Below, piece by piece: positions 1-6,665 of a stretch of 18,052 nt of DNA. The stretch covers positions 1 to 18,052 of the forward strand of contig JAVBLG010000125.1 in assembly GCA_031553655.1 (NCBI GenBank), given 5' to 3'. The notes beneath the pieces were generated by a model, which saw only the letters and a program-made list of their open reading frames with translations, did not search any database and had not been told where the DNA came from. Made by a program: the position numbers and the translations under genes. Each line of letters opens with the position of its first letter. Within the stretch, counting starts at the first letter, position 1. Origin of the DNA: JAVBLG01 sp031553655 (GTDB lineage Bacteria > Desulfobacterota > Desulfovibrionia > Desulfovibrionales > Desulfovibrionaceae).

Positions 1-4
1 TTTT

Positions 5-28
5 CCCCTTCCCCCGGACCCCCATCCC
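5..28 (-). other. G-quadruplex-type tract downstream of tyrS
   Basis: Seen on the minus strand: four guanine runs of 3, 5, 5 and 4 bases separated by loops AT, TCC and AA, which fits the standard intramolecular quadruplex pattern (runs of three or more, loops of 1-7). The tract lies about 90 bases past the tyrS stop on the tyrS sense strand, so read-through RNA would carry it. C/G-rich spacer sequence of this style recurs between genes in Desulfovibrio-type genomes as far as I recall, so it may be one half of a dispersed palindromic element cut by the window edge. No protein-coding signal is seen in positions 1-117. Confidence 0.5.
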
Positions 29-86
29 TTTTTCAAAAACTTTATTTATTACGTCATCGACATCGACTATCAGATTTAATCCTTCC

Positions 87-119
87 AGGGGTTGTCTCCA
101 AATAGTGAAGACAGCCCCT
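87..119 (-). terminator. Stem-loop at the tyrS stop codon, possible terminator
   Basis: Arms 87-97 and 109-119 pair over 11 positions around an 11-base loop. There is one imperfect pair: C-A in minus-strand RNA, G-U in plus-strand RNA. The stem begins inside the tyrS stop codon. No uridine run follows directly on the minus strand, so it is either a weak or Rho-assisted terminator or a 3'-end stabilising structure. Confidence 0.4.
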
Positions 120-1320
120 AATTGACCGTCAAACGCAGGAACCTAGTCTTGCCCAGCTTGACAACATAACTACCCTTGAGCAACGGCTTCACTGCATCGG
201 CGCAAACCTCGCCGTCAACACGCAGTGAGTTGGACTGAATCAGTCGCTTGGCTTCTCCGCGCGACTTGACCAATCCGGCCGCTTCCAGAAATACGGCCGG
301 AGCGCTGTCTTCGCCTTCGGCGCAGGCATATTCCGGGGCATCGTCCGGCACCCCTCCGGAAACAAAAACCGAGCTGAATCCCTGGCGCGCTTCCAATGCC
401 TTGTCTTTGCTGTGATAGCGAGTAACCATTTCCTCGGCCAAATCTTCTTTGGCTGTCTTGGGGTGAAGTTCGCCCCGCTCAACATTTTTTCTGACAGAAG
501 CAATTTCCGTCAGCGTGCGTGAAGACAAAAGCTCATAATAACGCCACATAAGCTCATCGGATATGGACATGATTTTGCCGAACATGTCCGCCGGCTCGTC
601 GTCTATGCCGATGTAGTTGCCGTAAGACTTGCTCATCTTGCGCACGCCGTCGGTACCTTCCAGCAGCGGCATGGTCAGAATGCACTGCCCCTCAAGACCA
701 TATTGCGATTGCAGGTGACGTCCCACCAATAAGTTAAACTTCTGGTCGGTGCCGCCCATTTCCACGTCACTTTTGAGGGCCACCGAATCATAACCTTGCG
801 CCAGAGGGTACAAAAATTCGTGAATTGCTATGGGCCGCCCTTCCTTGTAGCGCTTTTCGAAATCGTCGCGTTCCAACATGCGAGCCACGGTATACTTGGA
901 GGCCAGACGAATAAAATCGACGCTGCTCAAAACGCCCAACCACTTGGAATTGAATTCCACCACGGTTTTTTCAGGATCGAGAATTTTAAAAACCTGCTTC
1001 TTGTAGGTTTCGGCATTCTCCATAACTTGCTCGCGGGTGAGCGCCGGTCGGGTTTCGTTGCGGCCGGAAGGGTCGCCGATAAGCCCGGTGAAATCTCCTA
1101 TAAGAAAGACTATTCTGTGCCCTAGCTCCTGAAAATGGCGCATCTTGTGCATGACCACGGTATGGCCCAGATGCAAATCGGGGGCGGTGGGGTCAAAACC
1201 AACCTTGACGGTAAGCGGTTTGCCCCTGGCTATTTTGGCCGCAAGTTCGGCCTCGTCAATAATTTCCACGGCTCCGCGCTTGATTTGCTCCATTTGCGTC
1301 TGGACCGGAATCATCGTCAT
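118..1320 (-). CDS. tyrS: Tyrosyl-tRNA synthetase
   Basis: Cytoplasmic class I aminoacyl-tRNA synthetase that activates tyrosine with ATP and charges tRNA-Tyr. The 400-aa length is normal for the family. The Rossmann catalytic core carries the HIGH-type motif as HLGH (residues 50-53) after GFDPTAPDL, the tyrosine-site stretch around YPLAQGYDS (171-179), GGTDQKFN (189-196) and an intact KMSKS loop (228-232). A C-terminal S4-like RNA-binding domain (about 335-400) follows. The GFDPTAPDLHLGH form is that of the TyrZ-like subgroup of bacterial enzymes. The start at 1320 is supported by a GAGAGGG-like ribosome site just upstream; ATG at residue 3 is equally compatible. It is the last gene of the cheW-argB-tyrS cluster, 42 bases after argB. 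No T-box or other leader control is visible in that short gap. Confidence 0.97.
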   Translation of the reverse strand: MTMIPVQTQMEQIKRGAVEIIDEAELAAKIARGKPLTVKVGFDPTAPDLHLGHTVVMHKMRHFQELGHRIVFLIGDFTGLIGDPSGRNETRPALTREQVMENAETYKKQVFKILDPEKTVVEFNSKWLGVLSSVDFIRLASKYTVARMLERDDFEKRYKEGRPIAIHEFLYPLAQGYDSVALKSDVEMGGTDQKFNLLVGRHLQSQYGLEGQCILTMPLLEGTDGVRKMSKSYGNYIGIDDEPADMFGKIMSISDELMWRYYELLSSRTLTEIASVRKNVERGELHPKTAKEDLAEEMVTRYHSKDKALEARQGFSSVFVSGGVPDDAPEYACAEGEDSAPAVFLEAAGLVKSRGEAKRLIQSNSLRVDGEVCADAVKPLLKGSYVVKLGKTRFLRLTVN

Positions 1321-1362
1321 TGCCCTCTCTGGTTTGTATTTATTGATTATTTTATTGTTGAT

Positions 1363-2145
1363 TCAGTTGTTAATAATCGTGCCGAGCGGTTCTCCGTCCA
1401 GCAGATAACGTGAAAGGCTCATTTTAGCCCTGCCATCCAAAATAAGTGCGCGCTTGCAACCGGCATCCAGGGCGTTAAGGCAGGAATCGACCTTAGGAAT
1501 CATGCCGCCGCTGATCACCCCTCGCGCCTTGAGATCTGATATGGCCGATCTATCAAGCGAAGGCATAAGGTTCTTGTTTTCATCAAGAACGCCCGGCACG
1601 TCGGAAACCAGTACAAAGTAATCGGCGCACAAGGCTCCGGCAATGGCTCCGGCCGCCGTGTCGGCATTAATATTCAAGCATGACCCGTCCGTGCTGACGG
1701 CCAAAGGGGCGATAACGGGCATGCGCCCGCTTTTCAGCAGAATTTCAATCAATTCCACATTAACCCCGGTTATGCGCCCCACATGGCCAAGCTCGGGTCT
1801 GTCCGGCTCAGCCTGGATAATACGATCGTCTTGCCCGGAAAGGCCCACAGCCTTTATGCCGTGCCCGGAAAAAACGCGCGTAAGCGCCTTGTTCACCTGG
1901 CCGCAGAGCACCATTTCCACAGCCTCAAGCGTGGCATCGTCAGTTACGCGCAGACCGTTCACAAAATGGCTCTCAATAGCCAAACGCTTCAAAAGCGCGT
2001 TAATCTGCGGGCCGCCCCCGTGCGCCAGAACAAAGTCCATGCCGCTTTTGCCAAGCCCGGACAGCCCCTCGGCAAAGGCTGCCGCCAGCTCCACGTCGTC
2101 CATGGCGTGGCCGCCGTATTTTATAACCGCCAGCGATTTGCTCAT
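1363..2145 (-). CDS. argB: Acetylglutamate kinase, short form
   Basis: Phosphorylates N-acetyl-L-glutamate, the second step of arginine (ornithine) synthesis, in the cytoplasm. Amino-acid-kinase fold motifs are complete: K9 in IKYGG, the HGGGPQI loop (42-48), the substrate arginine in NGLRVTDDATL (63-73), NINADTAAG (158-166), SDVPGVLD (181-188) and GGMIPKVDSC (213-222). At 260 aa it lacks the N-terminal helix of about 25-35 residues present in many hexameric, arginine-inhibited homologues. An upstream extension is unlikely because cheW ends three bases before the ATG. The ribosome site (GGGG) lies across the last codon of cheW, which suggests translational coupling. Catalytic identity is firm; loss of arginine feedback is an inference from the missing helix. 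Confidence 0.95.
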   Translation of the reverse strand: MSKSLAVIKYGGHAMDDVELAAAFAEGLSGLGKSGMDFVLAHGGGPQINALLKRLAIESHFVNGLRVTDDATLEAVEMVLCGQVNKALTRVFSGHGIKAVGLSGQDDRIIQAEPDRPELGHVGRITGVNVELIEILLKSGRMPVIAPLAVSTDGSCLNINADTAAGAIAGALCADYFVLVSDVPGVLDENKNLMPSLDRSAISDLKARGVISGGMIPKVDSCLNALDAGCKRALILDGRAKMSLSRYLLDGEPLGTIINN

Positions 2146-2148
2146 GAA

Positions 2149-2640
2149 TTACCCCAGGGAACTCATGTCGGTGTCCGCCAACAGATGATCCAGATCCAGC
2201 AGAATCAGCAGGCGATCATTGAGCTTGCCCACGCCCTTGATATATTCCGAGCCAATGCCGGCGACCACGGCGGGCGGAGCTTCAACAGTGTCGGCGGAAA
2301 TGCGCAACACTTCGGAAACGCCGTCCACAAGAAAGCCCACAATTTTCTGCCCGAATTCCATCACTATAATTCTGGTGCGGCTGTCCCGTTTGGCCGGGGG
2401 CAGGCGAAAACGTTTGCGCATGTCAATTACGGGTATGACTTTACCGCGCAGGTTGATCACGCCTTCAATAAATTCCGGGGCGCGCGGAACCACGGTTATT
2501 TGCATTATTCTGATAATTTCCTGCACGGTGAGAATATCAACGCCAAATTCTTCTTCAGCAATATTAAAGGTAACCAGTTGCAGCAAATTTACGTCGCTAT
2601 GGCTGTGTGCAGCCGAACTCTGTGTGGCCATGGTGCTCAT
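2149..2640 (-). CDS. cheW: CheW-type chemotaxis coupling protein
   Basis: Adaptor that bridges chemoreceptor tips and the P5 domain of the kinase CheA in chemosensory arrays. A single CheW (SH3-like tandem barrel) domain spans about residues 18-155 of 163. It shows the typical N-terminal strand LLQLVTFNIAEEEFGVDI, the hallmark GVINLRGKVIPVIDMRKRF (60-78), and the C-terminal VGFLVDGVSEVLRI and LLILLDLDHLL segments. There is no receiver domain, so it is not CheV. The N-terminal 16 residues are a polar Ser/His-rich tail. An AGGAG ribosome site lies 8 bases upstream of the ATG. It is the first gene of a cluster continuing into argB (3-base gap) and tyrS. No cheA, cheY, cheR or cheB occurs in this window. 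Confidence 0.95.
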   Translation of the reverse strand: MSTMATQSSAAHSHSDVNLLQLVTFNIAEEEFGVDILTVQEIIRIMQITVVPRAPEFIEGVINLRGKVIPVIDMRKRFRLPPAKRDSRTRIIVMEFGQKIVGFLVDGVSEVLRISADTVEAPPAVVAGIGSEYIKGVGKLNDRLLILLDLDHLLADTDMSSLG

Positions 2641-2700
2641 GAACCGCTCCTGTTAAAGTTGTAATTTAACTCTATGCTATATCTGTACGAAAATATAAAC

Positions 2701-2714
2701 GGCCATACATGGCC
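2701..2714. promoter_or_regulatory. Inverted repeat over the expected cheW start site
   Basis: GGCCAT and ATGGCC form a perfect 6-bp inverted repeat with a 2-base centre. The expected transcription start of the cheW promoter, about 7 bases past its -10 box, falls inside it. The position is that of an operator, but no regulator is identified. Confidence 0.35.
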
Positions 2715-2718
2715 AAAC

Positions 2719-2747
2719 TTTATGGCAGTTATTTATATTGATGTCAA
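2719..2747 (-). promoter_or_regulatory. Sigma-70-type promoter of cheW-argB-tyrS
   Basis: On the minus strand a perfect TTGACA -35 box (2742-2747) is followed by a 17-base spacer and CATAAA (2719-2724) as the -10 box, which matches four of six consensus positions. It lies in the 126-base gap between the hydrolase gene and cheW and points at cheW. Confidence 0.65.
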
Positions 2748-2766
2748 ATATGCGCGCGGAAAGATT

Positions 2767-3537
2767 CTACAGCCCCAGGCGGGCGCATACAAGGCCAAAA
2801 ATATCGGTTTGCGCAATTTTCCCACCGGAATATCCGCCCACAAACCACAGCGGCACCTCGCGCACCCCACTTTTGTCGCCATTATGACTTTTGTCCGCGT
2901 CCATACCGTGATCGGCGGTAACAAGAAGCTCATACCCGGCCTCAAGCCAGCGCGGCGCAAGCGCGGCCAGCAGCATGTCGGCATTGCGCGCGGCCTCTCG
3001 ATATTGCGGCGAGTCGCCCCCGTGGGTGTGCCCGGCATAATCAATGCCCATGGAATGAACCAGAAGCAAATCTGGCTTGCGGCGAAGACGCAATATTTCC
3101 GCATCAGTAAAAACGCTTATGTCCGGGTAGGCGTCGTTATCGTAAAAAACGCCATAACTTATGGACAACCGGGAATTGGCGGTAAATCTGTCGCGAAGAG
3201 GATCGTAGGGCGTTTTATTGCAAAGTTCGCTCACCCAGTAATAGGCAGAAGCAGCGGTTTCAAGTCCTTTTTTTCGTGCCAGAGCGAAAAAATCGGCTGT
3301 TTTGCGCGGCCTCCAGAACGTATTGCTCACTATGCCGGAAACCATGGGTGATTCCCCGGTAAAAAGACAGTGATACAGCGGACGCGACAGCGGCGGCAGC
3401 TCGCAGTTGAGACGTTGGTAAAAAGCCTGCCCGGAACCGGCAAGGGCGCTCATGAAGCCCATTTCGCTTTCAGCGGTACAGGCGTTCAACCCGTCAAGAA
3501 GAACGAAAATCAATTTTGCGTTCACAATATTTTCCAA
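2767..3537 (-). CDS. Alkaline-phosphatase-superfamily phosphodiesterase/phosphatase
   Basis: Small (256 aa) member of the type I phosphodiesterase/nucleotide pyrophosphatase group. All expected two-metal ligands can be assigned: D15 in LLDGLN, nucleophile candidate S51 in PLSRPLYHCLFTGE, D166 and H170 in GIDYAGHTHG, D209-H210 in TADHGMD, and H218 in SHNGD. The usual VPLWFVG strand follows. No signal peptide or membrane segment is seen, so it should act in the cytoplasm; the substrate is unknown. The start shown is TTG; GTG at residue 5 (3523-3525) is an alternative with a similarly weak ribosome site. It lies downstream of the deacetylase gene on the same strand, across a 266-base hairpin-rich spacer, and probably belongs to the same surface-glycan locus. 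Confidence 0.82.
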   Translation of the reverse strand: MENIVNAKLIFVLLDGLNACTAESEMGFMSALAGSGQAFYQRLNCELPPLSRPLYHCLFTGESPMVSGIVSNTFWRPRKTADFFALARKKGLETAASAYYWVSELCNKTPYDPLRDRFTANSRLSISYGVFYDNDAYPDISVFTDAEILRLRRKPDLLLVHSMGIDYAGHTHGGDSPQYREAARNADMLLAALAPRWLEAGYELLVTADHGMDADKSHNGDKSGVREVPLWFVGGYSGGKIAQTDIFGLVCARLGL

Positions 3538-3587
3538 TTATAATTCCGAATTAAACGTCACACGGCACCCGATATTGCTATTTTAAT

Positions 3588-3616
3588 TTTTTACGTTAAC
3601 AGAATCATTTTTCCAA
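3588..3616 (-). promoter_or_regulatory. Possible promoter of the phosphodiesterase gene
   Basis: Minus-strand TTGGAA (3611-3616), a 17-base spacer and TAAAAA (3588-3593) each match four of six sigma-70 positions. The sequence is AT-rich and lies just after the hairpin cluster, so chance similarity is possible. Confidence 0.35.
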
Positions 3617-3625
3617 AAATCTGAG

Positions 3626-3749
3626 GCAGGTTGGCCTGCGCCGCCCATAATCGGCGGCTCGGCATACAATTTTTTACGGCAGTCGCCACGCTCTAACCTA
3701 AGTTACGGATGCTCCGCATCCGGGCTGCCCTATCAACGCACGGGCAGCC
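3626..3749. other. Run of four short hairpins
   Basis: Four inverted repeats follow one another: GCAGG/CCTGC at 3626-3639 (4-base loop), GCCGCC/GGCGGC at 3640-3658 (7-base loop), GGATGC/GCATCC at 3707-3721 (3-base loop) and GGCTGCCC/GGGCAGCC at 3723-3749 (11-base loop). Read on the minus strand, the last one met (3639-3626) is followed six bases later by TTTTT, so it could serve as a weak terminator. With the 27-bp element next to them they make up most of the spacer between the deacetylase and phosphodiesterase genes. Confidence 0.6.
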
Positions 3750-3751
3750 AC

Positions 3752-3809
3752 TGGTAATTTCGTTGTTGATAAAAATTGCGAACAATTTTTATCAACAACG
3801 AAATTACCA
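3752..3809. repeat. Perfect 27-bp inverted repeat with 4-base loop
   Basis: Arms 3752-3778 and 3783-3809 are exact reverse complements, separated only by CGAA. The arms are AT-rich, unlike the flanking genes. The right arm contains the final Trp codon and TAA stop of the deacetylase gene, so its mRNA would fold into a long stem starting at the stop codon, with loop UUCG. No uridine run follows on either side, which argues against an ordinary intrinsic terminator. It may be an RNase III substrate, an mRNA-stabilising stem, a small mobile palindrome or a cruciform site. Confidence 0.85.
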
Positions 3810-4910
3810 ATCCCCTTCCCCCAGCGGCCGTTCGGGAAAGCCGACCGGATCGCTGTACAGTTCCGACAAGGTCTGCCCGCGTACATTGAAACTATCCTTT
3901 AACCATTGCAGATATATGGTTATTTTGCGCAAAAGTTCATCCGCGGCTTTTTGATCCGGTATATGCGGCGATCCGCCGGGCATCATTTCCGAAGAATGCC
4001 AGAATAGCGACAGAATACGCCCGCCTCTGGCAAAATGCAATTTGGCCGCCAGTTTCATGATTAAACCGCCGTGCCACAGCGGATTCGCGCTAAGCGAGGA
4101 AAAGCCCCGAAAGGAATCAATAAATCCGGGCTGCCAGGTTTCCGGCAACAAATGCCCCAACCTGTGCCACGATTTGGGCAGGAAAGGGAACAGAGAAATT
4201 TGGGTTATGGGCGCTTCGAGCAAACGACGCCCTCCTCCGCAGTCCACCCAGTAGGGATCGGCCGGGGCCAGGAAGTGATCCGCTCCGTCCTTGAAAAACC
4301 GTAGTGGAGCAACGGAACTGTCTACCAAAATTCCCTCTTCGGCCAGCATGGGCCGCACTTTGGCCTTGAGATCCCAACGGCCCATGCGAAATCCGGTCAT
4401 GGGGCGGCCTAGAAAATCGCGCCCCAAGTCGAGCAGCGAGCGCAACCTGGCCCGCAGCAGATCTTGTGATATTTTGTCGGTACGCTCCGGGGCCGTCAGG
4501 TAATCTGAAGCGTTGGACCCGCCGGAAGAGCCTGGTCCGTCAACCATGCCGCCCCCTCCCTGTCCATTCGAAGCGCCAAGGGGCGGCGTGCTCCAATGAT
4601 GCAGATGCGCTCCGATTTCGGACTTCAAATCGTCGCGCATAAAGGCCAGAATATCGCGCGAAGCCGGATCTGCCAACACATTATAGGTACAGAACAGGGT
4701 GAGGGGAAAGCCCAAGTCACGAGTTATGGCGGCCAAACGAGGAAGCAGACTCACATTCTTTAGAGAACATCCCGTCCTGGCGTATTGTCCGCTAAAAAGC
4801 CCCTCTTCCTCCACATCCAAGCTTATAATTATCTTCGCCTCGCGCTCCAAGGACTGACGCATTTTCTTTTGCATATAATTAATGTCGTCCATGATGATTA
4901 ATAGTTGCAA
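3804..4910 (-). CDS. WalW/NodB-like polysaccharide deacetylase
   Basis: Predicted metal-dependent carbohydrate deacetylase (carbohydrate esterase 4-like barrel), 368 aa, cytoplasmic because no signal peptide is seen. Motifs: SLDVEEE (30-36, catalytic/metal Asp32), EIGAHLHHW (98-106, metal histidines), GFRMGRW (173-179), the ILVDSSVAP stretch (194-202), and LFWHSSEMMPGGSP (302-315) with the late histidine. This order and wording resemble the WalW subgroup found in surface-polysaccharide loci. Residues about 112-134 are an unusual Gly/Ser-rich insertion between motifs 2 and 3. The start is uncertain: TTG at 4910 has no clear ribosome site, and ATG at residues 7, 13 or 17 would keep the whole domain. 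It is transcribed divergently from the glycosyltransferase operon and ends within the 27-bp hairpin. Confidence 0.8.
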   Translation of the reverse strand: MQLLIIMDDINYMQKKMRQSLEREAKIIISLDVEEEGLFSGQYARTGCSLKNVSLLPRLAAITRDLGFPLTLFCTYNVLADPASRDILAFMRDDLKSEIGAHLHHWSTPPLGASNGQGGGGMVDGPGSSGGSNASDYLTAPERTDKISQDLLRARLRSLLDLGRDFLGRPMTGFRMGRWDLKAKVRPMLAEEGILVDSSVAPLRFFKDGADHFLAPADPYWVDCGGGRRLLEAPITQISLFPFLPKSWHRLGHLLPETWQPGFIDSFRGFSSLSANPLWHGGLIMKLAAKLHFARGGRILSLFWHSSEMMPGGSPHIPDQKAADELLRKITIYLQWLKDSFNVRGQTLSELYSDPVGFPERPLGEGDW

Positions 4911-4931
4911 TTCTCGGATTCAACAAAAAAA

Positions 4932-4960
4932 TGGACTATCTCTTTCGTCAACTGTATATA
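4932..4960 (+). promoter_or_regulatory. Possible promoter of the glycosyltransferase operon
   Basis: TGGACT (4932-4937), a 17-base spacer and TATATA (4955-4960) resemble a sigma-70 promoter. It would give a leader of about 170 bases before the GT4 gene. It lies in the 230-base divergent gap shared with the deacetylase. No clear minus-strand promoter is seen there. Confidence 0.35.
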
Positions 4961-5140
4961 TCCATTTACCGCGCTCGCGTAAACAGGCATGGCTCTGTAA
5001 CGCGGCCGACAGGCCCGCAGTCGCCGAATGGCCACTCCGGGCCATAGTTGCACCTTTTTTTACGCGGCAAATGCGCCGGGCCTTCATGGAGCGGGACTTC
5101 GGCGGCGTTTGGAGATTAACCGATACAAACAGGGGTTTTA

Positions 5141-6250
5141 ATGGCTACTCCAATAGATGTGGTTTTTTTGTTGCAGGATCTGGCCTTTGGTGGAACCCAA
5201 AGGCAAACGCTTGAACTTGCGCGGCGCATGGACAAGAAAAAGTTCACTGTGACCTTGTGGACCCTCTCCGGTCCTACAGATTTGGAGCCTATAGCCGAAA
5301 AATACGGCTTAAAAGTAAACAATCTCGGCATAACACCGTACCCTGGTATGCTGTTTCCCTTCACTCTTTTATGGCAACTGATGAAAGACTGCCCCGACGT
5401 GCTGGTGCCGTGCACCGCCCTGCCCAATATCTGGGGGCGCATCATCGGCTGGCTGCGCCGAGTGCCGGTTATCGTGGGCACCTGCAGGGGCGGAGGCGCG
5501 CCGGTGCGCCAGCATGAAAAATATCTGTGGCGGCTTGTAAGCCATATGGTGTGCAATTCTATGCAATTACACGAAACAATGCGCAATATGGGCATGCCTT
5601 CGGCCAGGGTCACCTATATTCCCAACGGAGTGGACACCGATTTCTTTGAGCCGGGGCCGGACCCCGTATCGTCCCGCAAACCCATAATCCTTTGCGTGGC
5701 CCGTCTGGTGCGCGACAAGGACCATGTGACCTTAATGCGGGCTTTTGGCCGCGTTTTGGAGCGTGTGCCCAATGCCGAGCTTTATTTGGTGGGCGACGGT
5801 CCGCAGGAGTTCATTTTGCGGCAGTTTGTGGAGGGCCCGCCCTTCAAGGGCCGGGTGCGCTTCATCCAGGCCTCCACAGACGTGCGCCTTTTCTACCAGC
5901 AGGCCAAGGTATTCGTTCTGGCTTCCATACGCGAGGGCCAGCCCAACGCCATACTTGAAGCCATGTCTTCGGGGCTGCCTGTGGTGGCCACCGATGTTGG
6001 CGGAGTGCCCGGTCTGGTGTATGACGGACTCACGGGCGTACTTGTGCCGGCCTCCAATGCCATAACTCTGGGCGATCAAATCACCAGGCTGCTTATGGAC
6101 CCCAATTTGTGCGACCTCATGGGCCGGAACGGGCGCGCTACGGTTATAGAAAAGTTCGCTTTTGGCAACATGGTGAACTCCCATGAAAAGCTTTTTGATC
6201 GTCTTTTCGATCTGAAGCAGAAAAAACTTCATCCGGATACGGAGTCATGA
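5141..6250 (+). CDS. GT4-family (GT-B) glycosyltransferase
   Basis: Predicted retaining glycosyltransferase using a nucleotide sugar, 369 aa, soluble or peripherally membrane-bound. The N-terminal acceptor-side domain opens with VVFLLQDLAFGGTQRQ, the Gly-rich loop typical of GT4 (17-22). The C-terminal donor domain begins near residue 180 with CVARLVRDKDH (185-195, donor-phosphate Arg188 and Lys193), then LYLVGDGP (215-221) and the EX7E motif E265-E273 in REGQPNAILEA. A hydrophobic patch at about 99-112 may touch the membrane. An AGGGG ribosome site lies 5 bases before the ATG. Its stop overlaps the next start as ATGA, so it is co-translated with the small exported protein. Sugar and acceptor cannot be told from sequence. 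Confidence 0.92.
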   Translation: MATPIDVVFLLQDLAFGGTQRQTLELARRMDKKKFTVTLWTLSGPTDLEPIAEKYGLKVNNLGITPYPGMLFPFTLLWQLMKDCPDVLVPCTALPNIWGRIIGWLRRVPVIVGTCRGGGAPVRQHEKYLWRLVSHMVCNSMQLHETMRNMGMPSARVTYIPNGVDTDFFEPGPDPVSSRKPIILCVARLVRDKDHVTLMRAFGRVLERVPNAELYLVGDGPQEFILRQFVEGPPFKGRVRFIQASTDVRLFYQQAKVFVLASIREGQPNAILEAMSSGLPVVATDVGGVPGLVYDGLTGVLVPASNAITLGDQITRLLMDPNLCDLMGRNGRATVIEKFAFGNMVNSHEKLFDRLFDLKQKKLHPDTES

Positions 6251-6663
6251 AATCAAAGCTTCAGCTGTTGCCCGCTCTCATGCTGGCAGCGCTTCTCCTC
6301 TGGCCGCAAAACGCCAATGCCGATAAGTCCCAGGCCCCTGAAAACGACAATGAATTATGGACGGGGTCGGTTTACACTTCCACCTTCAAAATAGGCTTCT
6401 GCCGTAGCGGAGAGTCTGTGCGTGGCGTGGTTCTGCTGCGCACCTGGACGGGTAAGGTGGACGTATACCATTTTTATGGTTCAATGCATGATGGAATAAT
6501 TGAGGCCGCGCACAGTTCAGGCCACAAATTCAAAGGATCGTTCGTTTCCAATTCTGAAGTCAAAGGAAAGCTCAAGCTCAAAAACGGGCATACGGTGGAG
6601 GTAAAGGCGGATCGCCACCATAACGCTAATCTGAATGAAGACTGCCGCCCTGTGGATAAATAA
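6247..6663 (+). CDS. Small exported protein of unknown function
   Basis: 138 aa. A classical Sec signal peptide is visible: positive MKSK start, hydrophobic core about 6-19, and probable cleavage after ANA (23-25). There is no lipobox cysteine, so the mature protein of about 113 residues should be periplasmic or secreted. It is rich in short beta-forming stretches alternating with Gly (for example GVVLLRTWTG, FKGSFVS, VKGKLKLKNGHTVEVKA), which suggests a small beta-barrel or sandwich. C52 and C133 could form a disulphide closing the fold. It is sandwiched between two glycosyltransferase genes, with an ATGA overlap upstream and a 2-base gap downstream, so a role with their glycan product is likely. 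I do not recognise the family. Confidence 0.85.
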   Translation: MKSKLQLLPALMLAALLLWPQNANADKSQAPENDNELWTGSVYTSTFKIGFCRSGESVRGVVLLRTWTGKVDVYHFYGSMHDGIIEAAHSSGHKFKGSFVSNSEVKGKLKLKNGHTVEVKADRHHNANLNEDCRPVDK

Positions 6664-6665
6664 TT

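Noticed and set aside
1783..2664. Plus-strand open frame of 293 codons across argB and cheW
   Set aside because: It runs antisense to two confidently identified genes and has no motif or ribosome site of its own.
3752..3809. The 27-bp inverted repeat as an ordinary intrinsic terminator
   Set aside because: No uridine run follows the stem on either strand, and the arms are AT-rich rather than GC-rich at the base.
4882..5214. Short plus-strand open frame in the divergent gap before the GT4 gene
   Set aside because: It overlaps the GT4 start in another frame, lacks a ribosome site and has no recognisable domain; the gap is better explained as leader and promoter sequence.
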